Below, piece after piece: positions 16,955 to 25,131 of a stretch of DNA of 64,000 nt. Source of the stretch: Pimelobacter simplex (GTDB lineage: Bacteria > Actinomycetota > Actinomycetes > Propionibacteriales > Nocardioidaceae). Made by a program: the position numbers and the translations under genes. Under the pieces are notes generated by a model. That model saw only the letters and a list, made by a program, of their open reading frames with translations, did no database searches and was not told where the DNA came from. Within the stretch, counting starts at the first letter, position 1, and each line of letters starts with the position of its first letter. The stretch is from positions 62,001 through 126,000 of the forward strand of contig NZ_FOUK01000009.1 of the NCBI RefSeq assembly GCF_900114845.1, written 5' to 3'.

Positions 16955-16981
16955 CTGTCAGAGATGGCTCTAGTCTGACAG
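16955..16981. promoter_or_regulatory. Inverted repeat between serC and the divergent acetyltransferase
   Basis: CTGTCAGA (16955-16962) and TCTGACAG (16974-16981) are exact inverted repeats with an 11-base spacer containing CTCTAG. The repeat lies in the 109-bp gap between divergent starts. Its size and position fit a regulator binding site overlapping a promoter. Confidence 0.5.
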
Positions 16982-17016
16982 GCCCGTCACACCCGCTGGA
17001 AATCGCTAGGCCGCCC

Positions 17017-17496
17017 ATGGACACCCCCTTCGACCTGCGCCCGGTCGGCTACCTCCACGCCGACGCCGCGGCCCTCGTGGCACGGGTGCAGCTCGAGTAC
17101 GTCGAGCGGTACGGCTCGCCCGACGAGAGCCCCGTCGACCCTGCCGTCTTCGATCCGCCCGAGGGCCTCTTCCTCGTGGGGTACGACGGCCCGGACCCGG
17201 TCGCGACGGGCGCCTGGCGCCGGTCCCCGGTGCGCGTGCTCGGCGGCACCAGCGCGGTCGAGGTGAAGCGGATGTACGTCGTCCCGGAGCGCCGCGGACG
17301 GGGCCTCGCGCGCCGCGTGCTCGCCGCGCTCGAGGCCAGCGCCCGGGCGGCCGGGCACGACCTGGTCGTGCTGGAGACCGGTCTGCGCCAGCCCGAGGCG
17401 ATCGCGCTGTACCGCAGCGCGGGCTACGAGGAGGTCCCGGGCTTCGGCTACTACCAGGACGCGCCGCTCTCGCGCTGCTTCGGCAAGCGAGTCTGA
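17017..17496 (+). CDS. GNAT-family N-acetyltransferase
   Basis: The 159-residue protein has a GNAT fold. The acetyl-CoA pyrophosphate-binding segment VVPERRGRGLARRVL corresponds to the family Q/RxxGxG/A motif (here RRGRGLA), and the later LETGLRQPEAIALYRSAGYEEV is the usual strand-helix that closes the site. The acceptor substrate is unknown. It is transcribed divergently from serC, across a 109-bp region that holds an inverted repeat. Confidence 0.88.
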   Translation: MDTPFDLRPVGYLHADAAALVARVQLEYVERYGSPDESPVDPAVFDPPEGLFLVGYDGPDPVATGAWRRSPVRVLGGTSAVEVKRMYVVPERRGRGLARRVLAALEASARAAGHDLVVLETGLRQPEAIALYRSAGYEEVPGFGYYQDAPLSRCFGKRV

Positions 17497-17536
17497 GGTC
17501 ACGCAATAGCCCGTCGCGCCGGGGCGTTGGGCGGGG

Positions 17537-18871
17537 GTGAGTGAATCCTCGGGAGCAGGCCTGCGCCGTGAGCTGAGCCTGCGTCACCTCGTCGCCAGCG
17601 GCCTGGTCTTCATCGGGCCGGCGGCGCCGGTCGGCATCTTCGGCACCCTCCTCGCGCGCAGCCACGGCGCCGTGGTGTCGGTCTACGTCGTCGCCACGGC
17701 GGTGATGACGCTGACCGCGCTGGCCTACGCCCAGCTCTCGGCGGTCGTGCCGCGCGCCGGCTCGGTGTTCTCCTACGCCACCGCGGCGATCGGCCCGCGG
17801 ACCGGCTTCGTGGCCGGCTGGATGGTGCTGCTCGACTACCTGCTCATCCCGAGCGTGGCGTTCCTCTTCACCGGCCTGGCAATGCACTCGTTCGTGCCGG
17901 GCGTCCCGGCCTGGCTGTTCTCGGGCGCCGCGGTCGTGGTCGCCACCCTGCTCAACCTCAGCGGCGCGCGGGTCCTGGCGCGGGCGGCGATCGCGGTCGT
18001 CGTCGCCGAGACCGTCGTGCTGCTGGTGGTGCTGGCAGGTGCGCTCGGCGTCCTGCTGCACAGCGGGACGACGCAGCCGTGGCACGCGCCGCTGACCGGG
18101 GTCGGCGGCTTCTCGGTGACGGCGGTCGTGGGCGCCGTGTCGGTCGCGGCGCTGGCGTTCCTGGGCTTCGACGCCATCGCGACCTTCGCCGAGGAGAGCG
18201 CCGGCGCGCCGCGCCTCGTCGGCCGCGCGATGGTCGCGTGCCTGCTCGCGGCGGGCGTGCTCTTCCTCGTGCAGACCTACCTGGTGGCACTCATCACGCC
18301 CGTCTCGCCGGCCGAGCTCGCCGCCGACCCGGCGCTGCAGGGGACCACCTTCTACGACGCCACCCGCGAGCAGGTCGCGCCCTGGCTGGCCACCACGCTC
18401 GGGGTGTCCAAGGCGCTCGGCGCGACCTTCGCCGGGATGGTCGGCATCGCCGCCGGCAGCCGGATCGTGATGACCATGGCGCGCGAGGGCCGGCTCCCCG
18501 CCGTGCTCGGCCGGGTGTCGCGCCGCGGCGGCGTCCCCGTGCTCGCCACGGCCGGGATCACCGTCGTCACGCTGGTCCTCGCCGTGTGGGCCGCGCACGA
18601 GCCGACCGGCCTCGACCTGCTCGCGTCGACCGTCTCGCTCGGCGCCCTGTCGGCGTTCCTGCTGCTGCACGCCTCGGTCGTCGGCTACTACGTCGTCCGC
18701 CGGGGGAGCCGCCGCTGGGTGCTCCACCTCGCGGTCCCGGTCGCCGGCGCGCTCGCCCTGGCCGCGATCATCGTCTACGCCGACCACCACGCCCAGACGG
18801 TCGCCGCCGTCTGGCTGGCGCTCGGCCTGCTCTACGCCGTCCTCACCGGAAGGAAGCCCGCCCGTGGCTGA
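17537..18871 (+). CDS. APC-superfamily amino acid permease
   Basis: The 444-residue protein has about 12 hydrophobic helices and an APC-type first helix (LRHLVASGLVFIGPAAPVGIFG), with the family's GLVFIGPAAP unwound segment where substrate amine and carboxyl groups bind. The helix-6 region keeps FLGFDAIATFAEE. It would import an amino acid or amine driven by protons or exchange. It starts with GTG, and its last eight bases overlap the OsmC gene, so the two are probably co-expressed. Confidence 0.87.
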   Translation: MSESSGAGLRRELSLRHLVASGLVFIGPAAPVGIFGTLLARSHGAVVSVYVVATAVMTLTALAYAQLSAVVPRAGSVFSYATAAIGPRTGFVAGWMVLLDYLLIPSVAFLFTGLAMHSFVPGVPAWLFSGAAVVVATLLNLSGARVLARAAIAVVVAETVVLLVVLAGALGVLLHSGTTQPWHAPLTGVGGFSVTAVVGAVSVAALAFLGFDAIATFAEESAGAPRLVGRAMVACLLAAGVLFLVQTYLVALITPVSPAELAADPALQGTTFYDATREQVAPWLATTLGVSKALGATFAGMVGIAAGSRIVMTMAREGRLPAVLGRVSRRGGVPVLATAGITVVTLVLAVWAAHEPTGLDLLASTVSLGALSAFLLLHASVVGYYVVRRGSRRWVLHLAVPVAGALALAAIIVYADHHAQTVAAVWLALGLLYAVLTGRKPARG

Positions 18872-19244
18872 CTCGTACGCCGTCTCCGCGCGCCGCTCCG
18901 GCGCCGCCACCGCCACCGTCTCCAACGGCACCGCCGCGGTCGAGGTCGGCGGACCCGGCCTCACGCCCGTCGAGCTGCTGCTCGGCAGCGTGGCCAGCTG
19001 CATGCTCGCCACGATGGTCGACCACGCCCTGCGCAACGCCATCCCCAGCGACGACCTCCACGTCGAGGTCAGCGGCGAGATGGCCAACCGGCCGCGCCGG
19101 GTGGGCGTCGTCCGGGCAGTCGTGCACGTGGGGCCCGAGGTGAGCGCCGAGCAGGCCGAGGCGCTGCTCCGCGCCGCGCACCGGTGCCCGGTGCACACGA
19201 CGCTGGAGCAGCAGCCCCGGCTGGAGATCTCGCTCGCGAGCTAG
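18864..19244 (+). CDS. OsmC-family peroxiredoxin-like protein
   Basis: The 126-residue OsmC-fold protein carries the two expected redox cysteines, one in LLGSVASCMLATMV and one in HRCPVHTTL. Members reduce organic hydroperoxides or act in stress responses. The start GTG lies inside the end of the permease gene. Its 3' end overlaps the convergent ABC permease by four bases. Confidence 0.88.
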   Translation: MADSYAVSARRSGAATATVSNGTAAVEVGGPGLTPVELLLGSVASCMLATMVDHALRNAIPSDDLHVEVSGEMANRPRRVGVVRAVVHVGPEVSAEQAEALLRAAHRCPVHTTLEQQPRLEISLAS

Positions 19245-20101
19245 GCGACGTCCCGTCGGCGCACCAGCAGCACGCTGCCCGCCACCGCGAGCACCAGGTA
19301 GACCGCGACGGTGATCGCCGCGCGCCCGACAGGCACGGTGTCGAGCACGCCGGGCGTCCCGTCGCCGGCGCCCACGCCGACGATCCCCCCGATCAGCGAG
19401 CCGGCCGACGTGCCGGGCAGCACCTCGGTGAGGCTCTCGACCCAGCCGAGCAGCTGGCCCACACCCCGCAGCAGGTTCTCCACGACCAGCGCCCAGACCA
19501 GGCCGAGACCGACCGAGAGCGCGGGCCCACGGGCGAGCGTCCCGAGCAGGAAGCCCAGCAGCGCCCACATCTCCAGCACCAGGAAGCCGGCGCCGAACGC
19601 CTCGGTGACCGAGCCGAACGACGGCATCACGACGTCCTGGTTCTCGCTCGCGGTGATGATCAGCGAGATGCCGAGGTCGAGGCCGAGGGTCACGACGAGC
19701 GTGGTCAGCACGACCGCGGTCAGCGCCGTGACCGAGCCCAGCAGCGCCGGGGTACGGCGCACGCCCTGCGCGAAGAGGGTCTTCCAGGTGCCCCAGCCGT
19801 AGCCGTTCCCGGCCACGAGCGCGCCGAGCACCATCATCAGCGCACCGCCGAACATCGGCATGCCCTGCAGGAAGACGTCGGGCACCGCGTCCGGCAGCAT
19901 CCGGGCCAGCTGCTCGGCCTGGGTCGTGCCCTCGTCGGCGAAGCTCGCGTCGCCGCTCGTGTACGACAGGTAGGTGAACAGGTAGCCGAACATGATGCTC
20001 AGCAGCAGCCAGGCGCCCAGCGTGATCCACACGGCAGGCCAGGCCCGCAGCCGCATCAGCTCGGCGCGCGTGCTGCGCGTGGTGGCGGTCAGGGTGCTCA
20101 T
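19241..20101 (-). CDS. ABC-2 type transporter permease
   Basis: The 286-residue membrane subunit has about six hydrophobic helices. The first is near WPAVWITLGAWLLLSIMFGY, then an extracellular acidic loop, and the rest lie in the second half. This matches the ABC-2 exporter architecture. Its ATG overlaps the stop of the ATP-binding protein (ATGA), and together they form an exporter. The divergent two-component system suggests induction by an envelope-active compound. The cargo is unknown. Confidence 0.85.
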   Translation of the reverse strand: MSTLTATTRSTRAELMRLRAWPAVWITLGAWLLLSIMFGYLFTYLSYTSGDASFADEGTTQAEQLARMLPDAVPDVFLQGMPMFGGALMMVLGALVAGNGYGWGTWKTLFAQGVRRTPALLGSVTALTAVVLTTLVVTLGLDLGISLIITASENQDVVMPSFGSVTEAFGAGFLVLEMWALLGFLLGTLARGPALSVGLGLVWALVVENLLRGVGQLLGWVESLTEVLPGTSAGSLIGGIVGVGAGDGTPGVLDTVPVGRAAITVAVYLVLAVAGSVLLVRRRDVA

Positions 20102-20991
20102 GCCGGTACCTCCTGGTGGGGGTGGGTGGAGGTCATCTCGAAGAAGACCTCCTCGAGGCTGCGCTCGGCAGCGGTGATCTCGTGGACGTCGGCGCCGGCC
20201 GCGACGAGTGCGCGGGCGACGTCCGGGGCGCGCTCGGCGGGCAGCGAGAGCAGCAGGGCGCCGTCGGACTCGCGCCGGACGCCGTCGTCGCCGGCCAGGC
20301 GCATCGCGACCGCGAGCGCCTCCGGCTCCGGCGTGGCGCGGATGCGGAGGGAGACACCGCCGCGCAGCTCGGCGACCGTCGACTCGCGCAGCAGCCGGCC
20401 GTCGTTGATGACGCCGACCCGGTGGCAGATCTCCTGCACCTCGGCGAGCAGGTGGCTCGACAGCAGCACCGTGCGGCCCTCGCGGGCCAGGTCGACGACC
20501 AGGGCGCGCATGTCGGCCATGCCTGCGGGGTCGAGCCCGTTGGTCGGCTCGTCGAGGACGATCAGCTCGGGATCGCCCATCAGCGCGGCGGCGACGCCGA
20601 GGCGCTGCTTCATGCCGAGCGAGTACCCCTTGAACTTGTCGTCGCCGCGGCCGGCCAGGTCGACCCGGCCGAGCACCCGCTCGACCTCGGCGTCCGTCAG
20701 GCCCCGGTGCCGGGCGAGCACGCGCAGGTTCGCGCGGCCCGACAGGTAGGGGTGGAAGCCCGGACCCTCGATCAGTGCGCCGACCGACGGGTCGGCGTAC
20801 GCGGTGCCGGAGGTGGGCCGGATCAGGCCGAGCAGCATCCGGAGCGTGGTCGTCTTGCCGGCCCCGTTGGGACCGAGGAAGCCGTACACCTCGCCGCGCC
20901 GCACGGTCATGGTCACCTTGTCGACGGCGACCCGGTCGCCGTAGACCTTCGTGAGGTTCTCGGTGGTGGCCACCGGAGCGTTGGTGTTCAT
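20098..20991 (-). CDS. ABC transporter ATP-binding protein
   Basis: The 297-residue ATPase contains Walker A GPNGAGKTT, a Q-loop (LIRPTSG region), the signature YSLGMKQRL, Walker B LIVLDEPTNGLDP and the H-switch LLSSHLL. The C-terminal 80 residues form the extra domain found in drug and lantibiotic exporters of the DrrA/BcrA type. It pairs with the downstream permease. The 130-bp gap to the divergent sensor kinase holds a 20-bp palindrome likely to control both directions. Confidence 0.92.
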   Translation of the reverse strand: MNTNAPVATTENLTKVYGDRVAVDKVTMTVRRGEVYGFLGPNGAGKTTTLRMLLGLIRPTSGTAYADPSVGALIEGPGFHPYLSGRANLRVLARHRGLTDAEVERVLGRVDLAGRGDDKFKGYSLGMKQRLGVAAALMGDPELIVLDEPTNGLDPAGMADMRALVVDLAREGRTVLLSSHLLAEVQEICHRVGVINDGRLLRESTVAELRGGVSLRIRATPEPEALAVAMRLAGDDGVRRESDGALLLSLPAERAPDVARALVAAGADVHEITAAERSLEEVFFEMTSTHPHQEVPA

Positions 20992-21046
20992 GGAGCCACC
21001 GTCCCCGGTTCGCGGCGTCCTGGCGTCCGTCGTGCGGCGGCTGCGG

Positions 21047-21115
21047 CGTACGCAGTTCTGCGTACGGCGGCGGCGCCTGTCGTCGTACGCGGGGACGGGC
21101 GGGGCGCTCTAGCCT
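21047..21115. promoter_or_regulatory. 20-bp palindrome and -10 element between the ABC exporter and its two-component system
   Basis: CGTACGCAG and CTGCGTACG are perfect inverted repeats separated by TT (21047-21066). TAGCCT at 21110-21115 ends six bases before the kinase ATG, which suggests a leaderless kinase mRNA. The palindrome is the best candidate for the binding site of the NarL-type regulator encoded at 22246-22896. Confidence 0.6.
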
Positions 21116-21121
21116 CGGCAC

Positions 21122-22249
21122 ATGACCCATCCGAGCGTGGCCGAGCTGACCCGTGCCCACCGTGCGTGGTGGCCGTGGGCCGTGCTGATCATCGCGTTCC
21201 TGGGCACGGCCGCGTCCAACGCCGCGAACGACCGCCATCCCGTCGCGCTGGCGGTGCTCCTCGTCGTCGCGGCGACGGTGCCGGCCGTGCTGCCGCCGCT
21301 GCCGGCCCGGACGGCGGGGCTCGCCCTGGCGCTGTCGGGGGCGCTGTGCGGGATCTACTTCGCGCTGGGCTTCGCCGACGGACCGGTCTTCCTGGCCCTG
21401 CCGACGGTGACCTTCCTGGCCGGGGCCGCCGTGCCGTTGGCGGGCTGGCTGCCGGGGGCGCTCGCCGGCGTGACGCTGATGGCCGCCGGCCTGGCCGCGC
21501 GCTGGGAGTGGCACGCCGACGAGCCGCACAAGAGCCTGTGGCAGGCGATCGGGATGGCCGGCGTCGTGCTGGCCGCCGGCGCGGTCGCGACCGCGACCCG
21601 GAACCGCTTCGAGGCGCGCGCCGAGCGCGTCGGCCGGGCGGCGACCGAGGAGCGGCTGCGGATGGCGCGGGACCTCCACGACGGCGTCGGCCACGGGCTC
21701 GCGGTGATCGCGATGCAGGCCGGCGTCGCGCTGCACGTGCTGGGGCGCGACGACGACAAGGTGCGCGCCAGCCTCGAGGCGATCCGGTCGCTGAGCAAGG
21801 AGTCCCTCGACGCGCTGCGCGCCGAGCTCGCCGTCATCGCCGGCGAGCCCGCGCCGCGGCGTCCCGCGCCGGGCGTGGCCGACATCCCGGCCCTGGTCGA
21901 CCGGGTCCGGGCCGCGGGCCTGCGGGTCGAGGTCACCGGGACGCCGGGTGCGCTGTCGCGCGAGGCCGGCGAGGCGTCGTACGCGGTGGTGCAGGAGGCG
22001 CTGACCAACGTGCTGCGACACGCGTCCGCCGAGACCGCCTGGATCGCGTGGTCGTCGGCCGGCGCGAGCACCGTGCTCACCGTGCGCGACGACGGGCGCG
22101 GCGGGGACGTGCAGGATGAGGGCATGGGCATCGGCGGCATGCGCGCGCGGGTCGCCGCCGTCGGCGGCACGGTCCGGGTGGGGCCGCGGCCGAACGGCGG
22201 GTTCGCCGTCGTCGCGGAGCTGCCGGAGCTGCCGGAGCTGCCGCGGTGA
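21122..22249 (+). CDS. Sensor histidine kinase (HisKA_3 type)
   Basis: The 375-residue kinase has about five N-terminal membrane segments within residues 15-160, then the dimerisation domain with the phospho-acceptor H186 in RMARDLHDGVGH. The ATPase domain contains TNVLRHA (N box), VRDDGRGG (G1) and GIGGMRARVAAVGG (G2). Short extracellular loops fit intramembrane-sensing kinases that watch for cell-envelope stress or an antibiotic. It overlaps its response regulator by four bases and faces an ABC exporter. Confidence 0.92.
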   Translation: MTHPSVAELTRAHRAWWPWAVLIIAFLGTAASNAANDRHPVALAVLLVVAATVPAVLPPLPARTAGLALALSGALCGIYFALGFADGPVFLALPTVTFLAGAAVPLAGWLPGALAGVTLMAAGLAARWEWHADEPHKSLWQAIGMAGVVLAAGAVATATRNRFEARAERVGRAATEERLRMARDLHDGVGHGLAVIAMQAGVALHVLGRDDDKVRASLEAIRSLSKESLDALRAELAVIAGEPAPRRPAPGVADIPALVDRVRAAGLRVEVTGTPGALSREAGEASYAVVQEALTNVLRHASAETAWIAWSSAGASTVLTVRDDGRGGDVQDEGMGIGGMRARVAAVGGTVRVGPRPNGGFAVVAELPELPELPR

Positions 22250-22896
22250 TCCGGGTCGCGCTGGTCGACGACCAGCCCCTGGTCCGGATGGGCCTGGCCG
22301 CCCTCGTCGACTCCGAGCCGGACCTCGAGCTCGCGGGCGAGGCGGCCGACGGGCGCGAGGGGCTCGCGCTGCTGCGTCGGACCCGGCCGGACGTGGTGCT
22401 CTGCGACATCCGGATGCCCACCCTCGACGGCCTCGGCATGCTCGCCGAGGTGTCCGCCGACGCCACCCTCGCCGACGTGCGGATCGTGATGCTGACGACC
22501 TTCGAGCTCGACGAGTACGTGTTCGAGGCGCTCCGCAACGGCGCCAGCGGCTTCCTGCTCAAGGACGCCGAGCCCACCGCGATCCTCGACGCCGTCCGCG
22601 TCGTCGCCGCCGGCGGCTCGCTGCTCGCCCCCTCGGTCACCCGCACCGTGATCGAGCACTTCGGCGCCCGCCGTCCCGCGCAGGTGCACCCGCGCCTGGG
22701 CGACCTGACCGACCGCGAGCGCGAGATCCTCGGCTGGGTGGCGACCGGGCGCTCCAACGGCGAGATCGCCGCCGCGCTCGTCGTCAGCCCGGACACCGTG
22801 CGCACCCACGTCAGCCGGGCGATGGTGAAGCTGGGCGCGCGGGATCGTGCGCAGCTGGTGGTGTTCGCGATCGAGTCGGGGCTCGGCCGCTCCTAG
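22246..22896 (+). CDS. NarL/LuxR-family response regulator
   Basis: The 216-residue regulator has a receiver domain (D8-D9 acidic pair, phospho-acceptor D54 in VLCDIRMP, K in FLLKDA) and a C-terminal LuxR helix-turn-helix (LTDREREIL to SPDTVRTHVSRAM). The GTG start overlaps the kinase stop. The likely target is the ABC exporter promoter, where a 20-bp palindrome lies. It converges with the lipoprotein gene, overlapping by four bases. Confidence 0.94.
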   Translation: MIRVALVDDQPLVRMGLAALVDSEPDLELAGEAADGREGLALLRRTRPDVVLCDIRMPTLDGLGMLAEVSADATLADVRIVMLTTFELDEYVFEALRNGASGFLLKDAEPTAILDAVRVVAAGGSLLAPSVTRTVIEHFGARRPAQVHPRLGDLTDREREILGWVATGRSNGEIAAALVVSPDTVRTHVSRAMVKLGARDRAQLVVFAIESGLGRS

Positions 22897-23621
22897 GGGA
22901 GCGCGCGCAGGGCGGCGCGGAGGTCGTCGAGCGTGCGGTACGACCGCCACGCGCCCATGAGCTCGTCGTGGCCCCCGACCAGCGCCCCACAGCTGTCGAC
23001 GAGGACGCCGTCGGGTTGCCCGCCGTACAGGCGCGTGCCGGGCGGGAGCGCCGGCGGCGGGCTGTCGTAGTCGGCGGTCGCGTCGTTGACGAGCAGCAGC
23101 ATCCGGGTGCCCGCCGGCAGCGACCGGCGGAACTGCTCGATGCCGAACGACGGCTCGCCGGACTCGACGCTGACCGGGCCCTGGCTGATCGGCATCCGCA
23201 GGACGCCGTCGGGGACGGCATCGGGGTGGCGGCCCCCGATGCGCTCGGTGATCGCGAGCTCGGCGACCAGGTAGGGGACGCGGTCGCCGTCGTCGCGCTG
23301 GTCGAAGCCGTCGACGATCCGGACCAGCTCGGCGACGACGACCAGGTCGGACGCGGCCAGCACCTCGGCGGGGGTGCGGGGCTCGTAGTCGTAGGCGCCA
23401 CCGGCGCGCAGGGCGCCGACGTCGACCGGGCGGCAGTCGGCGGAAGGGGTGGGCGTCGGGGACGGGGACGGGGCGGCCGGTGCCACCGATCGCTCGGCCG
23501 GGTCTCGGCGGTCGAGGGCCCGCCCGTTCTCGGCGCTGCAGCCGGCCAGCGCGAGTGCTGCCGTGACGGCGGTGGCGGCCGCGACCGTGAGCCCGGCGCG
23601 GGAGGCGTGGCGTGGGGACAT
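22893..23621 (-). CDS. Predicted lipoprotein of unknown function
   Basis: From the ATG at 23621 the protein is 242 residues, with a basic start, a hydrophobic core and a lipobox-like ALAGC, so it is likely lipidated at Cys 27. A Pro/Ser/Thr linker follows, then a compact domain with recurring acidic strands (DLVVVAELVRIVDGF, GTRMLLLVND). No enzyme motif is recognisable. The start is chosen because the open frame upstream lies under the neighbouring protease gene. It sits one base behind that secreted metalloprotease and is probably co-transcribed with it. Confidence 0.7.
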   Translation of the reverse strand: MSPRHASRAGLTVAAATAVTAALALAGCSAENGRALDRRDPAERSVAPAAPSPSPTPTPSADCRPVDVGALRAGGAYDYEPRTPAEVLAASDLVVVAELVRIVDGFDQRDDGDRVPYLVAELAITERIGGRHPDAVPDGVLRMPISQGPVSVESGEPSFGIEQFRRSLPAGTRMLLLVNDATADYDSPPPALPPGTRLYGGQPDGVLVDSCGALVGGHDELMGAWRSYRTLDDLRAALRALP

Positions 23622-23622
23622 G

Positions 23623-24267
23623 TCAGAACCAATCGTCGATGTGCCCGCGGTGGTGGGCGGTCCAGGTGCGTGTCCAGGCATCGGTGATCGTGCCCGTCCA
23701 TCCGACGCGCTGGCAGCTCTCGTGAGGTGCGTTGAAGTGGTTCAGGCCGAGCGTGTGCCCGAGCTCGTGGCAGGCCGTCTTGCGGTACTGGCGGTTGCGG
23801 TTGTCGTCGGCGCCGTAGTGGGACCGGATGAGGCTGCCGTTGACGGTCACGCGGTAGCGATCGCACAGGCCGTTGTCGAACCGGCGCCTGCACTCGGTGA
23901 GGCCGATCGCCTCCGTTCCGTTCACGATGACGGTCGCCCCCCGCCAGACGACGTCGGTCTGCCCCCCGGACGAGCTGGTGTCGCACGGGACCATCTCGAA
24001 GGTGGTGGCGTCGGTGGATGCGGCGAGGTAGTCCATCGCCGCGATCATCCGGTTCCTGAGTGCCGCGACCGGGGGCTCGGCGTCGTGGAAGCAGTAGGTG
24101 TGCGCCCCGCGGTCCGGGTTGAACACGCCGTAGTCCTCGCCCCAGTCAGTGGGCCAGGGGTCGGCGTTCGCCGCCGGTGCCGTCATCCCCGAGAGCGCGA
24201 CGACCAGAGCGCCGACCACGGTCACGACGATGCGGTGGGCCAGGCGTGGCGCCGGCTCGGTCGGCAT
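23623..24267 (-). CDS. Secreted zinc metalloprotease
   Basis: The 214-residue protein has a Sec signal peptide ending near APAANA and a catalytic zinc motif HELGHTLGLNH (the HExxHxxGxxH metzincin pattern) in its C-terminal quarter. Cysteines occur in YCFHDAE, VPCDTS, TECRRR, LCDRY, TACHE and ESCQR, which would give several disulfides. The ATG at 24267 is preferred because AGGAGG lies five bases upstream; a GTG two codons earlier would sit on the ribosome site. There is little room for a pro-domain, which is unusual. It is encoded just upstream of a lipoprotein. Confidence 0.85.
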   Translation of the reverse strand: MPTEPAPRLAHRIVVTVVGALVVALSGMTAPAANADPWPTDWGEDYGVFNPDRGAHTYCFHDAEPPVAALRNRMIAAMDYLAASTDATTFEMVPCDTSSSGGQTDVVWRGATVIVNGTEAIGLTECRRRFDNGLCDRYRVTVNGSLIRSHYGADDNRNRQYRKTACHELGHTLGLNHFNAPHESCQRVGWTGTITDAWTRTWTAHHRGHIDDWF

Positions 24268-24361
24268 GCGCACCTCCTCGCTCGGCAGGTTCCCGCACCG
24301 TAGGACCGGGCGGGGCCGCCGGGCCAGGCTCCTGCCCGATCCATGCGCAAACCGGCGATCG

Positions 24362-25060
24362 TCAGCCCCGCGAGCGACCCCGGACGCTCCCCGCGGCGAC
24401 GTCGTCCGGCACGCCCACGCCCGGCAGGTTGTCGTCGGCCGGCACGGGCGCGCCGACCACCCGGGTCACCGGGAGGTGCCCGCCCCAGGTCCCGGCCGCG
24501 ACGTCGTCCGGCTCGTCGACGGGGCCGCCGGCGCGGGCCTTCATCGACGCCTCGTGCAGCGGTACGGCGAGCACGGCGGTCGCGGCGAGCTCCTTGCGGG
24601 TGCTGGGGCGCAGGGTGGCGGCCCGGCCGGGGATCATGTGGTCGACGATGAGGTCGAGGGCGCGCAGCCTCTCGTCGGGATCGTCGACGAGGCGGGCCTC
24701 GCCGATGACGACGGCGGAGCGGTAGTTCATCGAGTGGTGGAACGACGAGCGGCCGGCGACGAGGCCGTCGAGCTCGGTGACCGTCACGCAGACCGTGGCG
24801 CCGCCGGACTTCCGCAGCCAGCCGGCGGCCACCGAGCCGTGCACGTAGAGGGTGCCGCCGTGGTCGGGGCCGTCCGGGTCGACGGCGTACGCGGTGGGGA
24901 GGACGACGGGGTGCTCGCCGACGGTGACGCCCAGGTGGGCGATGTAGGCGTCGTCGAGGAGGGCGAGCAGGGCGGCGCGGTCGGCGACCGCGCGGTTGCG
25001 GCCGCGGTTGACCCGGGTGCGGTCGGTGGGCTCCATCGGGAGGGTCGGCGATGTCGTCAT
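24362..25060 (-). CDS. PNPOx-like FMN-binding split-barrel protein
   Basis: The 232-residue protein belongs to the pyridoxamine 5'-phosphate oxidase-like superfamily. It has an N-terminal RAALLALLDDAYIAHLGVTV strand-helix, the GTLYVHGSVAAGWLRK segment, and a WGGHLPVTRVVGAP end motif. Actinobacterial relatives bind FMN, F420 or haem. The gene is divergent from a MocR/PdxR-type regulator and shares its three-site operator, so it is probably the regulated target and may act in vitamin B6 salvage or a flavin-dependent detoxification. Confidence 0.8.
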   Translation of the reverse strand: MTTSPTLPMEPTDRTRVNRGRNRAVADRAALLALLDDAYIAHLGVTVGEHPVVLPTAYAVDPDGPDHGGTLYVHGSVAAGWLRKSGGATVCVTVTELDGLVAGRSSFHHSMNYRSAVVIGEARLVDDPDERLRALDLIVDHMIPGRAATLRPSTRKELAATAVLAVPLHEASMKARAGGPVDEPDDVAAGTWGGHLPVTRVVGAPVPADDNLPGVGVPDDVAAGSVRGRSRG

Positions 25061-25078
25061 GGCACCATGGTGGTCGAC

Positions 25079-25128
25079 AAGTGGCCTGCGAGCACGGGCC
25101 ACTTCCCGCGACGATCGACAGGCCACTT
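25079..25128. promoter_or_regulatory. Three-site operator for a MocR/PdxR-type regulator
   Basis: AAGTGGCC at 25079-25086 is followed by two copies of its reverse complement GGCCACTT at 25097-25104 and 25121-25128. The two direct copies are 24 bases apart and the inverted one faces them. Two direct repeats plus an inverted one is the layout described for MocR-type PdxR regulators. The sites lie in the 71-bp gap between the divergent PNPOx-like gene and the regulator. Confidence 0.75.
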
Positions 25129-25131
25129 CCG

